The notes: generated by a model from the sequence alone, not told the origin. DNA of 64,000 nucleotides from CAILZL01 sp050181835 (GCA_050181835.1 JBFXCU010000001.1:62001-126000); one strand, 5' to 3'. Numbered from the stretch's first letter, positions 28,044 through 37,299 are shown. Made by a program: numbers and translations.

Positions 28044-29984
28044 ATGCGTAATGCAATGGCGGGTTTGGTGTTACTAGTTGCTGGCGTCGCTGCGTGGGGT
28101 GCATCAGACAGCGCGACTGCGCCGCTTACGGCAATCAGTGCTGATAAATTCATTGCCGATGTGAATGCCGAACTGCTAGCCAAACGACCGCTATGGGGAG
28201 CAGCAGCATGGGTGGCCGCCACCTACATTACCGACGATACTCAGCGTCTGTCAGCAGCGGCCACTGAACAAGGCCTGGAATTCAACAGCCGTATCATTGA
28301 AGAAGCCAAGCGCTACAACGATGTCACTGGTTTGCAGCCGGATACCGCGCGTTCAATGAGGTTGATCAAGTTAGGTTCGTCGATGCCTGCGCCAAATGAT
28401 CCTGCCAAGCGTGCCGAATTGGCGCAAATTGCTGCAAAGATGGAGGCGAACTATGGTGCGGCAAAATGGTGTCGTAAGGATATTGCAGGCAATGAGCAGT
28501 GCTTGGCGTTGCAAGATATTGAGAAGATTGTCGATAACACGGAGTTGAAAAACAGCCCGGCAGAAATCGCCGCCGCATGGGCTGGCTGGCACGCTACCGC
28601 CAAACCAATAAAAACTGACTATGCACGCTTTGTTGAACTGATGAACGAAGGCGCACAAGAAGTCGGTTTTGCCGATACGGGCGAGTTATGGCGCGGTGGT
28701 TACGACATGACGCCTGCGGAATTTGACAAGGAAGTTGAACGACTCTGGTCGCAGGTGCAACCGCTGTACGAACAGCTGCATTGTAGTGTGCGTAACAAGC
28801 TCAATCAAAAATATGGCGAAGCAGTGGTGCCTAAAGTCGGCTTAATCCCCGCGCATCTGCTCGGCAACATGTGGGCACAACAATGGAGCAATCTGTATCC
28901 ACTGCTTGAACCCTATAAAGGTATCGCGGATCTGGATGTATCCAGTAGTTTGAAGGCGCTACGCGAACAGGATTACCTACAACGCTTAGCTACCTTCAAA
29001 GGCAAGCCCAGCGCAATACAACAAGCTGATATGGCGCACGCTACCGATAGCGCTATAGCCGACAAGATGACGCGAGTGGCGGAAGATTTTTACACCTCGC
29101 TGGGAATGCCCAAGCTACCAGATAGCTTTTGGCAGAAGTCTCTACTGGTACAGCCGCGTGATCGCGATGTGCAATGTCACGCCAGCGCATGGGATATGGA
29201 TTTAAGTATTACCGATGTACGTATAAAGCAATGTATTGAGCCAACTGAAGAGCAGCTCACCACTATTCATCATGAACTGGGTCATATTTATTATTACTTG
29301 ATGTATCAACAGCAAACCCCGCTATTCCAGAGTGGTGCGCACGATGGCTTTCACGAGGCAATCGGCGACACGATTACGCTTTCGCTTTCGCCAATGCATC
29401 TGAAAAAAATTGGCTTGGTAAAAACCGTACAGACCGATCAACGCGCCTTGATTAATTCACAAATGAAGCTGGCTCTCGACAAGATTGTGTTCTTGCCATG
29501 GGGCAAGCTGGTTGATCAATGGCGCTGGCAAGTGTTCTCCGGCAACCTAAAACCCGACCAGTACAACGATAGCTGGTGGGCACTACGTGCCAAGTATCAG
29601 GGCGTCGCTGCACCCATGGCGCGCGCAGCCGATGATTTTGATCCCGGCGCCAAATATCACGTCGCCGGTAATACGCCTTATACGCGCTACTTCCTGTCAT
29701 TCATCCTGCAGTTTCAGTTTCACAAAGCATTGTGTGATGCCTCCGGTTACCAAGGCCCACTCTCGCAGTGTGATATCTATGGCAATAAAGCCGCAGGGGA
29801 AAAACTCATGGCCATGCTGCAAGCTGGCGCAGCACAGCCTTGGCAGGACACCCTGGAAAAACTCACCGGCACCCGCAACATGGATGCCTCCGCCATTATT
29901 GAATACTTCCAACCGTTGCTGGGCTATCTCGCGGAACAGAACAAGGGCCTGACCTGCGGTTGGCCCGGAGAGAGTTCAACTTGA
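28044..29984 (+). CDS. M2 family (ACE-like) peptidyl-dipeptidase, secreted
   Basis: A 646-residue protein with a signal peptide (hydrophobic residues 7-18, likely cleavage near AWGA). The zinc site is HHELGHIYYYLMYQQQ, where most relatives have HEMGH; the third ligand lies in DGFHEAIGD about 24 residues on. The C-terminal YFQPLLGYLAEQN is typical of angiotensin-converting-enzyme homologues. It should release dipeptides in the periplasm or outside, next to the POT importer that can take them up. Confidence 0.94.
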   Translation: MRNAMAGLVLLVAGVAAWGASDSATAPLTAISADKFIADVNAELLAKRPLWGAAAWVAATYITDDTQRLSAAATEQGLEFNSRIIEEAKRYNDVTGLQPDTARSMRLIKLGSSMPAPNDPAKRAELAQIAAKMEANYGAAKWCRKDIAGNEQCLALQDIEKIVDNTELKNSPAEIAAAWAGWHATAKPIKTDYARFVELMNEGAQEVGFADTGELWRGGYDMTPAEFDKEVERLWSQVQPLYEQLHCSVRNKLNQKYGEAVVPKVGLIPAHLLGNMWAQQWSNLYPLLEPYKGIADLDVSSSLKALREQDYLQRLATFKGKPSAIQQADMAHATDSAIADKMTRVAEDFYTSLGMPKLPDSFWQKSLLVQPRDRDVQCHASAWDMDLSITDVRIKQCIEPTEEQLTTIHHELGHIYYYLMYQQQTPLFQSGAHDGFHEAIGDTITLSLSPMHLKKIGLVKTVQTDQRALINSQMKLALDKIVFLPWGKLVDQWRWQVFSGNLKPDQYNDSWWALRAKYQGVAAPMARAADDFDPGAKYHVAGNTPYTRYFLSFILQFQFHKALCDASGYQGPLSQCDIYGNKAAGEKLMAMLQAGAAQPWQDTLEKLTGTRNMDASAIIEYFQPLLGYLAEQNKGLTCGWPGESST

Positions 29985-30034
29985 TGTTGAGCTCTAGTGG
30001 GCTAATGTCGGCTTGTCGACAGGGGAGCGTTTTC

Positions 30035-30070
30035 TGCTGAAGCCACTCGGATAGCTAAGTAGCTTCAGCA
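30035..30070. terminator. Hairpin between convergent genes
   Basis: TGCTGAAGC (30035-30043) and GCTTCAGCA (30062-30070) form a perfect 9-bp stem between the stop codons of the M2 peptidase and the first NTT-like transporter. No T-tract follows on either strand, so a terminator role is only likely. Confidence 0.35.
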
Positions 30071-30100
30071 CTCAAGTTACGAACTTCGAATAACAGGTTA

Positions 30101-31408
30101 TTACTCTGCAGCTTTCTCGCGGCTGTATACGCGACCCAGCAGAACACCCATTACGGCCCATGCGGCAGCGACACCTGCGCCAACCAGTGCTACTGGGCCC
30201 ATGCCCAGCCCTAAACCTTGCGTGAGTGCGGTGAACGACCAGCTGTTGATGACATCACCACCGCGATATACGACGGTGTCGATAACAGGTTTAGTTTTGA
30301 AACGTTCTTCGCGATTCACTAGCGTGAACAACATTTCGCGACCGGGACGAGTGATGGCATAGTTGCCCGCTTTCAACACCACCTGCAAGCCAACTACCAA
30401 CCAGACGCTGGCAAGAATACCGACGGTGGCGAAGCCGCCCATCATCAGTACAGGAATCAGTGCCAGCGTGACGCTCAGACCGTAACGTGACGCGATGCGG
30501 CCAGTGGCGAACATGGCCGTGACGATGGTCAGCGCATTGATAGCCAGCGTGATACCGGCTTGAATTTGTGTTCGGGTTTCGCTGTCGTAACTAGCCAGCA
30601 AATTTTTCAATTCAAAGTAGGTGAATGAACCTAGTGAAGTATAGAAGAACAGGAACACACTGATTCCGATCAAGAACGGACTTTTTAACAGCAGGGTGAA
30701 GCCGGCAAATGGGTTGCCACCGATGGTGTGTTTTTTACCGACTGTGCCACCGAGATCAGCATTGTGCAGTTCCGTTCCTTTCAGGCGCTCCAAATAGGCG
30801 ATCAGGAAAATAACTGGCACCAGCATCAGTGCAGCGATCACCATTATCACATCGTTGCTGACGAATGCGGCTAGCACAGTGGCGAGTGCTGGACCAACCA
30901 AACCACCAACGCTGGCACCGGTGGCGATAAAGCCAAATAAGCGTTTAGCCTGTTCCTTGTTGAACAGATCCGCCATGAAGCTCCAGAACACCGAGATATG
31001 GAACAGTGCAAACAGGCTGACCCAGACATAGTAGGCTTTGTGAACCAGTTCAGTGTCCGCGAAACTACCATTACCAAATGCAAATGCTACGAAGCTCAAC
31101 GCGAAAAAGCCATAGACGCTGGGCACCACCACTTTGAGTCGAGCGACTGACAGCGCCGCGCTGTAGATGAAGTTCACTGCCAAAGTAATAAAGAAGTTGA
31201 TGGTCCACAGCCAGCTAACTTCTGCATCGGTCCAGTCGCTGGCCATTGAGTCCCGTATAGGCTTGAGGATGTTGTACGACGTCATCAGCAGAAACACGAA
31301 GGCAAATGAAGCAAACGTGGCCTTCAATTCGTTGGGTTCGATCTTGGATAGCGACTGCATCAGGGAGGCAAGTGGGCCGCTTTTTTCTGAGCTTGACTGG
31401 GTGGTCAT
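30101..31408 (-). CDS. NTP/NDP exchange transporter-like MFS protein (copy 1)
   Basis: A 435-residue protein with about 12 membrane helices. The N-terminal signature NELKATFASFAFVFLLMTSYNILKPIRDS, the ISVFWSFMADLFNKEQAKRLFGFIA segment and the C-terminal GNYAITRPGREMLFTLVNREERFKTKPVIDTVVYRGGD belong to the ADP/ATP carrier (TLC/NTT-like) family. True NTTs trade nucleotides in intracellular bacteria; free-living relatives have unknown substrates. It is one of two adjacent paralogues on the same strand. Confidence 0.82.
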   Translation of the reverse strand: MTTQSSSEKSGPLASLMQSLSKIEPNELKATFASFAFVFLLMTSYNILKPIRDSMASDWTDAEVSWLWTINFFITLAVNFIYSAALSVARLKVVVPSVYGFFALSFVAFAFGNGSFADTELVHKAYYVWVSLFALFHISVFWSFMADLFNKEQAKRLFGFIATGASVGGLVGPALATVLAAFVSNDVIMVIAALMLVPVIFLIAYLERLKGTELHNADLGGTVGKKHTIGGNPFAGFTLLLKSPFLIGISVFLFFYTSLGSFTYFELKNLLASYDSETRTQIQAGITLAINALTIVTAMFATGRIASRYGLSVTLALIPVLMMGGFATVGILASVWLVVGLQVVLKAGNYAITRPGREMLFTLVNREERFKTKPVIDTVVYRGGDVINSWSFTALTQGLGLGMGPVALVGAGVAAAWAVMGVLLGRVYSREKAAE

Positions 31409-31490
31409 GGGTGTTGCATCTCGGAGCAGGTGAACGACTATTGTTATCTAAGACTCCGCACAGTGTAGCCTTTGAGTATATGGTTCGTCA

Positions 31491-31528
31491 CCTCAGCCTG
31501 ACAACTCTTTTCAGTTGTGCAGGATGAG
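31491..31528 (-). terminator. Extended hairpin between the two NTT-like genes
   Basis: CCTCA (31491-31495) pairs with TGAGG (31524-31528), and CCTG-ACAACT pairs with AGTTGT-G-CAGG inside, about 15 bp with small bulges around the loop CTTTTC. It sits just after the stop of the upstream paralogue (31531). No T-tract follows; it may be a terminator or an mRNA-processing or stability element. Confidence 0.4.
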
Positions 31529-31530
31529 GG

Positions 31531-32835
31531 TTAACTACGGTCTGATTCGCTTGCACGCAATAGTTCATATCTCCGACCTAGTGCAACGGCAACCACCCCC
31601 CAAAGACCGGACCACAGCAGGCCCAGACCAATGGTGCCCGTCATGCCGAAACCGAGATACTTGAGACCCGCCTGCATCCACGCCGCCACCAGATCACCGA
31701 ATCGATACACCACTGTGTCGATGACGCTTTTTGCTTTGTACCTGTTTTCCTGCGGTAAGACCGTAAAGCACATTTCTCGACTCGGCCGCGCAATGGCATA
31801 TTGCGAGACGCGTCGTACCACCTGCACCGCCTGAATCATCAGCAGCGACGGTGACAGTGCGACGCCGACAAAAGCAATCACCATGAATATGGGGTTGAGT
31901 AGCAAGCCCCAGGTGACACCAAAGCGTTGTACAAACCGACCCAAGCCGAAGGTGAGGATCAGCGCCGAACAAATGTTGACTACCAGATCAATGTCGGCGA
32001 TTGCCTGAGTGCGTCCGGTGATGTCGCTGAAAGTTTTGGCAATCAGGTCAGTTTGCAGAAAATAAGTGACAGTGGCAATCCAAGTCATCAGTAGCATGAA
32101 GGCAGCTTGATTTAGCATGTAAGTTGATTTGAACACGGTACTAAAGCCATCGAAGGGGTTGCCGCCCAGACCATGATCCAGCGTTGATGGCTGCACTGCG
32201 TCACCATGCGCACGCAGCCACTCTTTTTCACGCATCAGCAGGTGAATAAAGATGATGACCAGCAGAAAACCCGCTGCTGCGATCAATAACAAGCCACCTA
32301 GCCCAACGGCGCTAACACACGCTCTAGTAATGATTGGCCCGAAAATCGCGCCAATACTGCCGCCTGCCGCGATCACCGCGAACAGTCTGGTGGCCTGCTG
32401 CGCCGAAAAAATATCCACCATCAAACTCCAGAACACTGACACCATGAATAGATTGGTGACACTGAACCAGACGTAGTAGCCGCCGGCTACCCAGCGGTTG
32501 TCTGGCATGACTGTAAGCAGAAGATAAAATCCCAACACATTTAATAGCCAGAACCAGAATACGCCAGGCAAAAAGCGCGTGAGTTTTATGCGTGAGGCCA
32601 AGCCTCCGAAAATGGGTGCGGCTATCAACGTGCCAAAAAAAGTGAGCGTGAACAGATTCTGCAGCTGCCCCACGCCGAAGATTGTAGCCATAGTATCGCG
32701 CACCGGCCTCAGTATGTAATAGCTACCCAGCAGCACAAAGTTGCACAGGAACGCCAATACTACGGCCTTGAGTTCATGTGCTTCTACTTGTGCGAATTTA
32801 TGTGCGAATTTAGTAAAACGTACGGTGGTAATCAT
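31531..32835 (-). CDS. NTP/NDP exchange transporter-like MFS protein (copy 2)
   Basis: A 434-residue paralogue of the gene at 30101 with the same order of segments: HELKAVVLAFLCNFVLLGSYYILRPVRDT, VSVFWSLMVDIFSAQQATRLFAVIAAGG and YAIARPSREMCFTVLPQENRYKAKSVIDTVVYRFGD. About 12 membrane helices are visible. The two copies have diverged well beyond a recent duplication but keep the motif pairs that mark the family. Substrate unknown. Confidence 0.82.
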   Translation of the reverse strand: MITTVRFTKFAHKFAQVEAHELKAVVLAFLCNFVLLGSYYILRPVRDTMATIFGVGQLQNLFTLTFFGTLIAAPIFGGLASRIKLTRFLPGVFWFWLLNVLGFYLLLTVMPDNRWVAGGYYVWFSVTNLFMVSVFWSLMVDIFSAQQATRLFAVIAAGGSIGAIFGPIITRACVSAVGLGGLLLIAAAGFLLVIIFIHLLMREKEWLRAHGDAVQPSTLDHGLGGNPFDGFSTVFKSTYMLNQAAFMLLMTWIATVTYFLQTDLIAKTFSDITGRTQAIADIDLVVNICSALILTFGLGRFVQRFGVTWGLLLNPIFMVIAFVGVALSPSLLMIQAVQVVRRVSQYAIARPSREMCFTVLPQENRYKAKSVIDTVVYRFGDLVAAWMQAGLKYLGFGMTGTIGLGLLWSGLWGVVAVALGRRYELLRASESDRS

Positions 32836-32935
32836 TTCGTCAGAATACTGCTGTTCATGGTTAGTGAAATAATTTTCCCAATTCGAGACTCAATCTCATT
32901 GCGCAGTTAAGCACACCGCCAGCCTGCGCGATATT

Positions 32936-33200
32936 TGGCTAAGCCGTGCCGGTCTGAACCATCATCAATTAACGCACATACAGGCACGGTCTAATTTGCA
33001 AAGCTGTTTCGATAACGTCAAACCAATGCGCTGGTTTGATGTTATCAACGCGCAGGATTTCGTTGACGATGCCACCATCATTGGTGAGCAGGATCAAGCC
33101 TTCTGACTCCTTATCGAGACGGCCAATTTGAAAAATTCGTTCAGTGTGACCTACCAACTCAACAATGTTGTCCTTGATATGTGGCTCGCCAATGCAAGTG
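32936..33200 (-). pseudogene. Relic of an rluF-trmL locus (two gene fragments fused)
   Basis: On the minus strand, 33200-33045 matches rluF 8543-8698 without gaps; I count about 139 of 156 identical bases. It encodes EPHIKDNIVELVGH, then ERIFQIGRLDKESEG and LLTNDGGIVNEILRVD. Directly after, 33044-32936 matches the trmL region from about 9274 to 9370. Read on the plus strand, this gives RAGLNHHQLTHIQ, then NLQSCFDNVKP and RWF, against native RAGLDYHQLTHMQ and NLQSCFDSIKP. The 575 bp between are missing. Both intact flanks carry CGCGTTGA (8691-8698 and 9266-9273), present once at the relic junction. Neither fragment can make a working enzyme. Confidence 0.85.
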
Positions 33201-33250
33201 GCTTAGCTGGACTGGAATACGTAGCAACGGACGTGATGGTTAGAAGTGCT

Positions 33251-33787
33251 TCAACGAAGTTTTGGCGATGGCGGTGACAATTTTCGATATAGGCCGCCGA
33301 TTAGCAGACTCACTATGCTCGTCACTAACTCAAGCAGCAATGCACTAATGACTCCCACTAGCAAACCTACCATGATCGCCGAGTGATTTAATATCACCGC
33401 ATAAGTATAACTCGCCAGCACTTCCTGTTTTATATCAACAATTGGATTGAACAACGTCTGCACATATGGACTGTAGATGTTTGCGTTAAACATCTGGTAC
33501 GCCTGACGCAGCTGCTCATGACGTTGAAACAGCGCATCAATACTCAATCCACCTTCATTGACAACAGGATCCGGATTCTTTCGATAGTATTCGATCAGTT
33601 TTTCAATGCTACCGGCAAAGAACTTGTCTGCATCATCTTGAAACTCTGCCACGCTTAGTTGTGACTCCAAGTAGTGTGCCTGCAATGACTTGCCGTACTG
33701 ATCAACCAAACTGGGCAGCTGCACACCAACCAACACGCCGCCGACAAAGCAGATCAAACGCAGATATTCAAGCAGTTTGTTCATCAT
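33251..33787 (-). CDS. DUF2937 family membrane protein
   Basis: A 178-residue protein with an N-terminal hydrophobic segment (about 9-24), a helical periplasmic-type middle, and one long or two close membrane helices near residues 130-165. The pattern (GVQLPSLVDQYGKSLQAHYLES, EFQDDADKFFAGS) is that of DUF2937, whose function is unknown. Its ATG overlaps the stop of acs by 4 nt (ATGA at 33784-33787), so it is translationally coupled to acetate activation. A second ATG follows immediately. Confidence 0.75.
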   Translation of the reverse strand: MMNKLLEYLRLICFVGGVLVGVQLPSLVDQYGKSLQAHYLESQLSVAEFQDDADKFFAGSIEKLIEYYRKNPDPVVNEGGLSIDALFQRHEQLRQAYQMFNANIYSPYVQTLFNPIVDIKQEVLASYTYAVILNHSAIMVGLLVGVISALLLELVTSIVSLLIGGLYRKLSPPSPKLR

Positions 33788-35727
33788 TCCTGCCGCATTC
33801 GCTCCTGTATCAGGCTCGCCACCACAGCCTGATCGGCCAGCGTGGAGATATCACCCAGTTGCTCATGTTCATTAGCGGCAATCTTGCGCAGGATACGACG
33901 CATGATTTTTCCAGAGCGGGTTTTTGGCAGATTCGGCGCCCATTGAATGAAATCCGGCGTGGCTATGGGGCCAATTTCCTTGCGCACCCAATCACGTAAC
34001 TCATTGCGTAAAGCATCACTGGGCGTGGCATCAACAATCAACGTGACATACACATAGATGCCCTGCCCTTTGATGTCATGTGGACAGCCTACCACCGCTG
34101 CCTCCGCAACTTTGGGATGCGCAACCAATGCGCTTTCCACTTCGGCAGTTCCAAGTCGATGTCCAGCGACATTGAGCACGTCATCCACCCGGCCAGTAAT
34201 CCAGTAATAACCGTCTGCATCACGACGCGCACCATCGCCACTGAAGTAGGTGCCGGGAAAGGTCGTGAAGTAAGTGTCAATAAAACGTTGATGATCACCG
34301 TAGACGGTACGCATCTGACCGGGCCAGCTATCCAGTATCACTAAATTACCTTCGCATACGCCTGTCTGAAGCTTGCCTTCGCCATCAACAAGCGCCGGTT
34401 CAATACCAAAGAACGGCAGCGTTGCGGAACCAGGCTTCAAGTCTGTCGCACCAGGTAACGGCGTAATCAAAATTCCGCCAGTTTCAGTTTGCCACCATGT
34501 ATCAACTATGGGGCAACGACCAGCACCGACAACGCGGTGATACCACTCCCATGCTTCCGGATTGATGGGCTCGCCTACTGAACCGAGCACACGTAATGAG
34601 CTGCGTGATGCTTTCTTTACCGGCGCATCACCTTCGCGCATCAGCGCACGGATCGCGGTCGGTGCAGTGTAAAATAACGTAACCTTATGCTTATCAACCA
34701 CCTGCCACAAGCGGCTACTATCTGGATAATTGGGCACGCCTTCAAACATCAATGTCGTCGTACCATTAGCCAGTGGCCCATACAATACGTAACTATGCCC
34801 CGTCACCCACCCACAATCGGCAGTACACCAATAGACGTCATGCTCACGCACATCAAATACCGCTTCATGCGTTAGTGATGCATAAACCAGATACCCACCC
34901 GTCGTATGTAACACGCCCTTGGGCTTACCGGTGGAACCGGAGGTATACAAGACAAATAGAGGATCCTCAGCATCCATAATTTCCGGCACGCAGCTTTTAA
35001 TCTGCTTATCGACCAACTCCGCATACCATTTATCCCGCGCGTACATTGCCACTGGCGTACCAGTACGCTTGACGACTAATACATGCTTAACACAGTCGGT
35101 ACCCGATATCGATAATGCCGCATCGACATTGGTTTTGAGCGGGGTTTTTTTGCCGCCACGCACGCCTTCATCAGCCGTGATCACTACACTAGAGTCGCAA
35201 TCGGCTATGCGCCCTGCTAGTGAGTCTGGTGAAAAACCACCAAATACCACCGAATGTATCGCACCAATCCGTGTACAGGCCAGCATGCTGATGGCGATCT
35301 CTGGGATCATTGGCAAGTAGATGGTGACGCGATCACCTTTGCATACACCCAGTTCACGCAATGCATTGGCACACTGGCATACCCGCTCATACAGCTCGCG
35401 ATAACTGATGTGTCGTGACTGGGTTGGGTCGTCACCTTCCCAGATGATGGCGGTTTTGTGATCACGCGTACCAAGATGACGGTCGATACAATTGCTGCTG
35501 ACATTCAATTGACCATCGTAATACCAACGTATTCGCAGAGCGTCAGCGCGAAAGCTGACGTCCTTAACCTGCGTGTAAGGTGTGACCCAAGCCAGTCGTT
35601 GCCCGGCGTGGTGCCAGAATGATTCTGGGTCGCTGGTAGATTCTGCATACTGCTGCAGATATTGATTGCGTGTAATGCGCGCCTTGCTGGCCAACTCAGC
35701 AGTAACTGGATACAACTTTTGACTCAT
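33784..35727 (-). CDS. acs: Acetyl-CoA synthetase (AMP-forming)
   Basis: A 647-residue enzyme that makes acetyl-CoA from acetate, ATP and CoA. Adenylation motifs are clear: YTSGSTGKPKGVLHTTGGYL (phosphate loop), DTWWQTETGG, SGDGARRDADGYYWITGRVDDV (hinge), and PKTRSGKIMRRILRK, whose lysine is catalytic and is acetylated by Pat-type enzymes in other bacteria. The N-terminal SFWHHAGQRLAW is typical of Acs. Length matches E. coli Acs (652). The downstream DUF2937 gene overlaps it. Confidence 0.97.
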   Translation of the reverse strand: MSQKLYPVTAELASKARITRNQYLQQYAESTSDPESFWHHAGQRLAWVTPYTQVKDVSFRADALRIRWYYDGQLNVSSNCIDRHLGTRDHKTAIIWEGDDPTQSRHISYRELYERVCQCANALRELGVCKGDRVTIYLPMIPEIAISMLACTRIGAIHSVVFGGFSPDSLAGRIADCDSSVVITADEGVRGGKKTPLKTNVDAALSISGTDCVKHVLVVKRTGTPVAMYARDKWYAELVDKQIKSCVPEIMDAEDPLFVLYTSGSTGKPKGVLHTTGGYLVYASLTHEAVFDVREHDVYWCTADCGWVTGHSYVLYGPLANGTTTLMFEGVPNYPDSSRLWQVVDKHKVTLFYTAPTAIRALMREGDAPVKKASRSSLRVLGSVGEPINPEAWEWYHRVVGAGRCPIVDTWWQTETGGILITPLPGATDLKPGSATLPFFGIEPALVDGEGKLQTGVCEGNLVILDSWPGQMRTVYGDHQRFIDTYFTTFPGTYFSGDGARRDADGYYWITGRVDDVLNVAGHRLGTAEVESALVAHPKVAEAAVVGCPHDIKGQGIYVYVTLIVDATPSDALRNELRDWVRKEIGPIATPDFIQWAPNLPKTRSGKIMRRILRKIAANEHEQLGDISTLADQAVVASLIQERMRQE

Positions 35728-35893
35728 GGGCTATCTCGTGTTCTTGTTAGATAAAGAAAGTGTAGCGTCAATCAAGTCCATGTAATCAGCAGCAACCTAT
35801 TTGTCTTTCACAGATTGGGGAGGGAGCAAGCATTCTTGACAATATTTCAGGGCATTCCTTTCAAACTAAATAGCGTTTCTCTGATTACGAGCT

Positions 35894-36316
35894 TTAGTGA
35901 CTGAGCACCTTGCGCAACTGCTCTGCATGCCGCTTTAGCACCTCTTTGTCTGCCATACCACGACCATGAACCTGCAAGACTTTACCTGCATAACGCGGTA
36001 TTACATGAAAATGGATATGCGGCACAGTCTGCCCGGCAACTTCACCGTTGAATTGCATTAACGTCAGACCATCGGCGTTGAAAGCCTGCCTGGCGGCTTG
36101 TGCCACCTGCTGCGTAACGACGATTAACAACTGCAACTGGTCGGCACTCAGTTCAAATATATTTTCTGCTGCCACTTTTGGCACTACCAAAGTGTGCCCG
36201 TCTGACTGCGGCATGACATCCATGAAAGCTAGCGTAGATTCGTCCTCATAAACTTTGTGAGCCGGGATTTCTCCGCGCAGAATTTTCGCAAAAATATTGT
36301 CATGGTCATAAGCCAT
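35894..36316 (-). CDS. HIT family nucleotide-binding protein
   Basis: A 140-residue protein with the histidine triad HIHFHVIPRY near residues 98-107 and the N-terminal CDxxx-like region replaced by NIFAKILRGEIPAHKVYEDE. The family hydrolyses nucleoside phosphoramidates or dinucleoside polyphosphates. It lies in a run of minus-strand genes between acs and a DUF4404 gene; no partner is obvious. Confidence 0.9.
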   Translation of the reverse strand: MAYDHDNIFAKILRGEIPAHKVYEDESTLAFMDVMPQSDGHTLVVPKVAAENIFELSADQLQLLIVVTQQVAQAARQAFNADGLTLMQFNGEVAGQTVPHIHFHVIPRYAGKVLQVHGRGMADKEVLKRHAEQLRKVLSH

Positions 36317-36385
36317 TTACAGCTCCTTGATTGATCCAGTTAACTGCGCAACAGTGTGCGTTGCTGCCGCCAGTATTGAAACCGC

Positions 36386-36643
36386 TCAAATTCCCGCTTT
36401 ACCTAACGTATCTACCAGATTACGCAAGGCAGCACTCAGCGATGGATGGTCTACATCGAATTGCGCAGCCAATGATTCTACGGCTTCGGCAGGTGAATTT
36501 CGCTGCGGGATTTCGCTATCCAACAAGCGATTAATGTCAGCCAGCACGATCAACAGTTGCTCGCGTGTTGCTGGCTCTACTTGCGGCAGGCTGGTCAATT
36601 TTTCATGTAAGTCATGCAACTGCTGATCGATAGGATGCGACAT
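36386..36643 (-). CDS. DUF4404 family small protein
   Basis: An 85-residue, mainly helical soluble protein beginning MSHPIDQQLHDLHEKLTSL and ending FDVDHPSLSAALRNLVDTLGKAGI, the typical length and end of DUF4404. Function unknown. A ribosome-site-like GGGATC precedes the ATG weakly. Confidence 0.7.
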   Translation of the reverse strand: MSHPIDQQLHDLHEKLTSLPQVEPATREQLLIVLADINRLLDSEIPQRNSPAEAVESLAAQFDVDHPSLSAALRNLVDTLGKAGI

Positions 36644-36764
36644 GGTGGGATCTCTGTTAATAGATGAGCAGATTGTCGCCGGTAATCATCTTACGTGCAG
36701 CAGAAATTTGTCATCGCCGCCCGCTACAGGAATTTATCTAATTACCCAAACGCACAACGCCTGG

Positions 36765-37208
36765 TTACTTGCCTTCTTGTAACGCCTTTATACGCTTCGA
36801 GGACAGTAGCTTCACATTGTATTTTTCACCTAGTACCAATAACGCTGCATCATCCAGCTTTTCCATCGACTGAATATGCATCGGCCACGTCCCGGACATT
36901 GATTGAGCCACGCCGATTTTGTCGAAGCCACCACCACAGATGCTGCCATTGTGGTCGGAATCGACAAATACAAGCGTTTCCGCAAATGGCAAATCGTTTA
37001 CAGGTGCAAACAAGGTTACCAAGTAAGCGTCATTTTGAGACGGCCCCCACAGCACTAGCCGCTGTCGATCCAGCACCTGCCAGTTATGTGACTGGGTAGC
37101 AAACATACATTCTCGGGTCGATTTCTCTGGCGTGACCTCTTCGGCCTGTGCGCCAACAGCAAACAAGCTGGTTATAATCACCAGCGCACTCGTTACTTTG
37201 GTATTCAT
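36765..37208 (-). CDS. Small exported protein, DUF6491-like
   Basis: The ATG at 37208 is preceded on the minus strand by GAGGTGGGTT, a good ribosome site, so I prefer it to the open frame extending to 37271. The product is 147 residues with a Sec signal peptide ending near VGAQA. The mature part contains CMFATQSHNWQVLDRQRLVLW and an SICGGGFDKIGV segment; the two cysteines could form a disulfide. Periplasmic location is likely; function unknown. Family assignment is tentative. Confidence 0.68.
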   Translation of the reverse strand: MNTKVTSALVIITSLFAVGAQAEEVTPEKSTRECMFATQSHNWQVLDRQRLVLWGPSQNDAYLVTLFAPVNDLPFAETLVFVDSDHNGSICGGGFDKIGVAQSMSGTWPMHIQSMEKLDDAALLVLGEKYNVKLLSSKRIKALQEGK

Positions 37209-37299
37209 AACCCACCTCATTTTGGAAGTTTTGAGCAAAACAAAACGCCATCTATTTAGACGCAGGATCATTGATTAGTTGCACAGATCCTGAATCTTT

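Noticed and set aside
37209..37271. 21-residue extension of the small exported protein
   Set aside because: It would bury the signal peptide inside the protein; GAGGTGG directly precedes the ATG at 37208.
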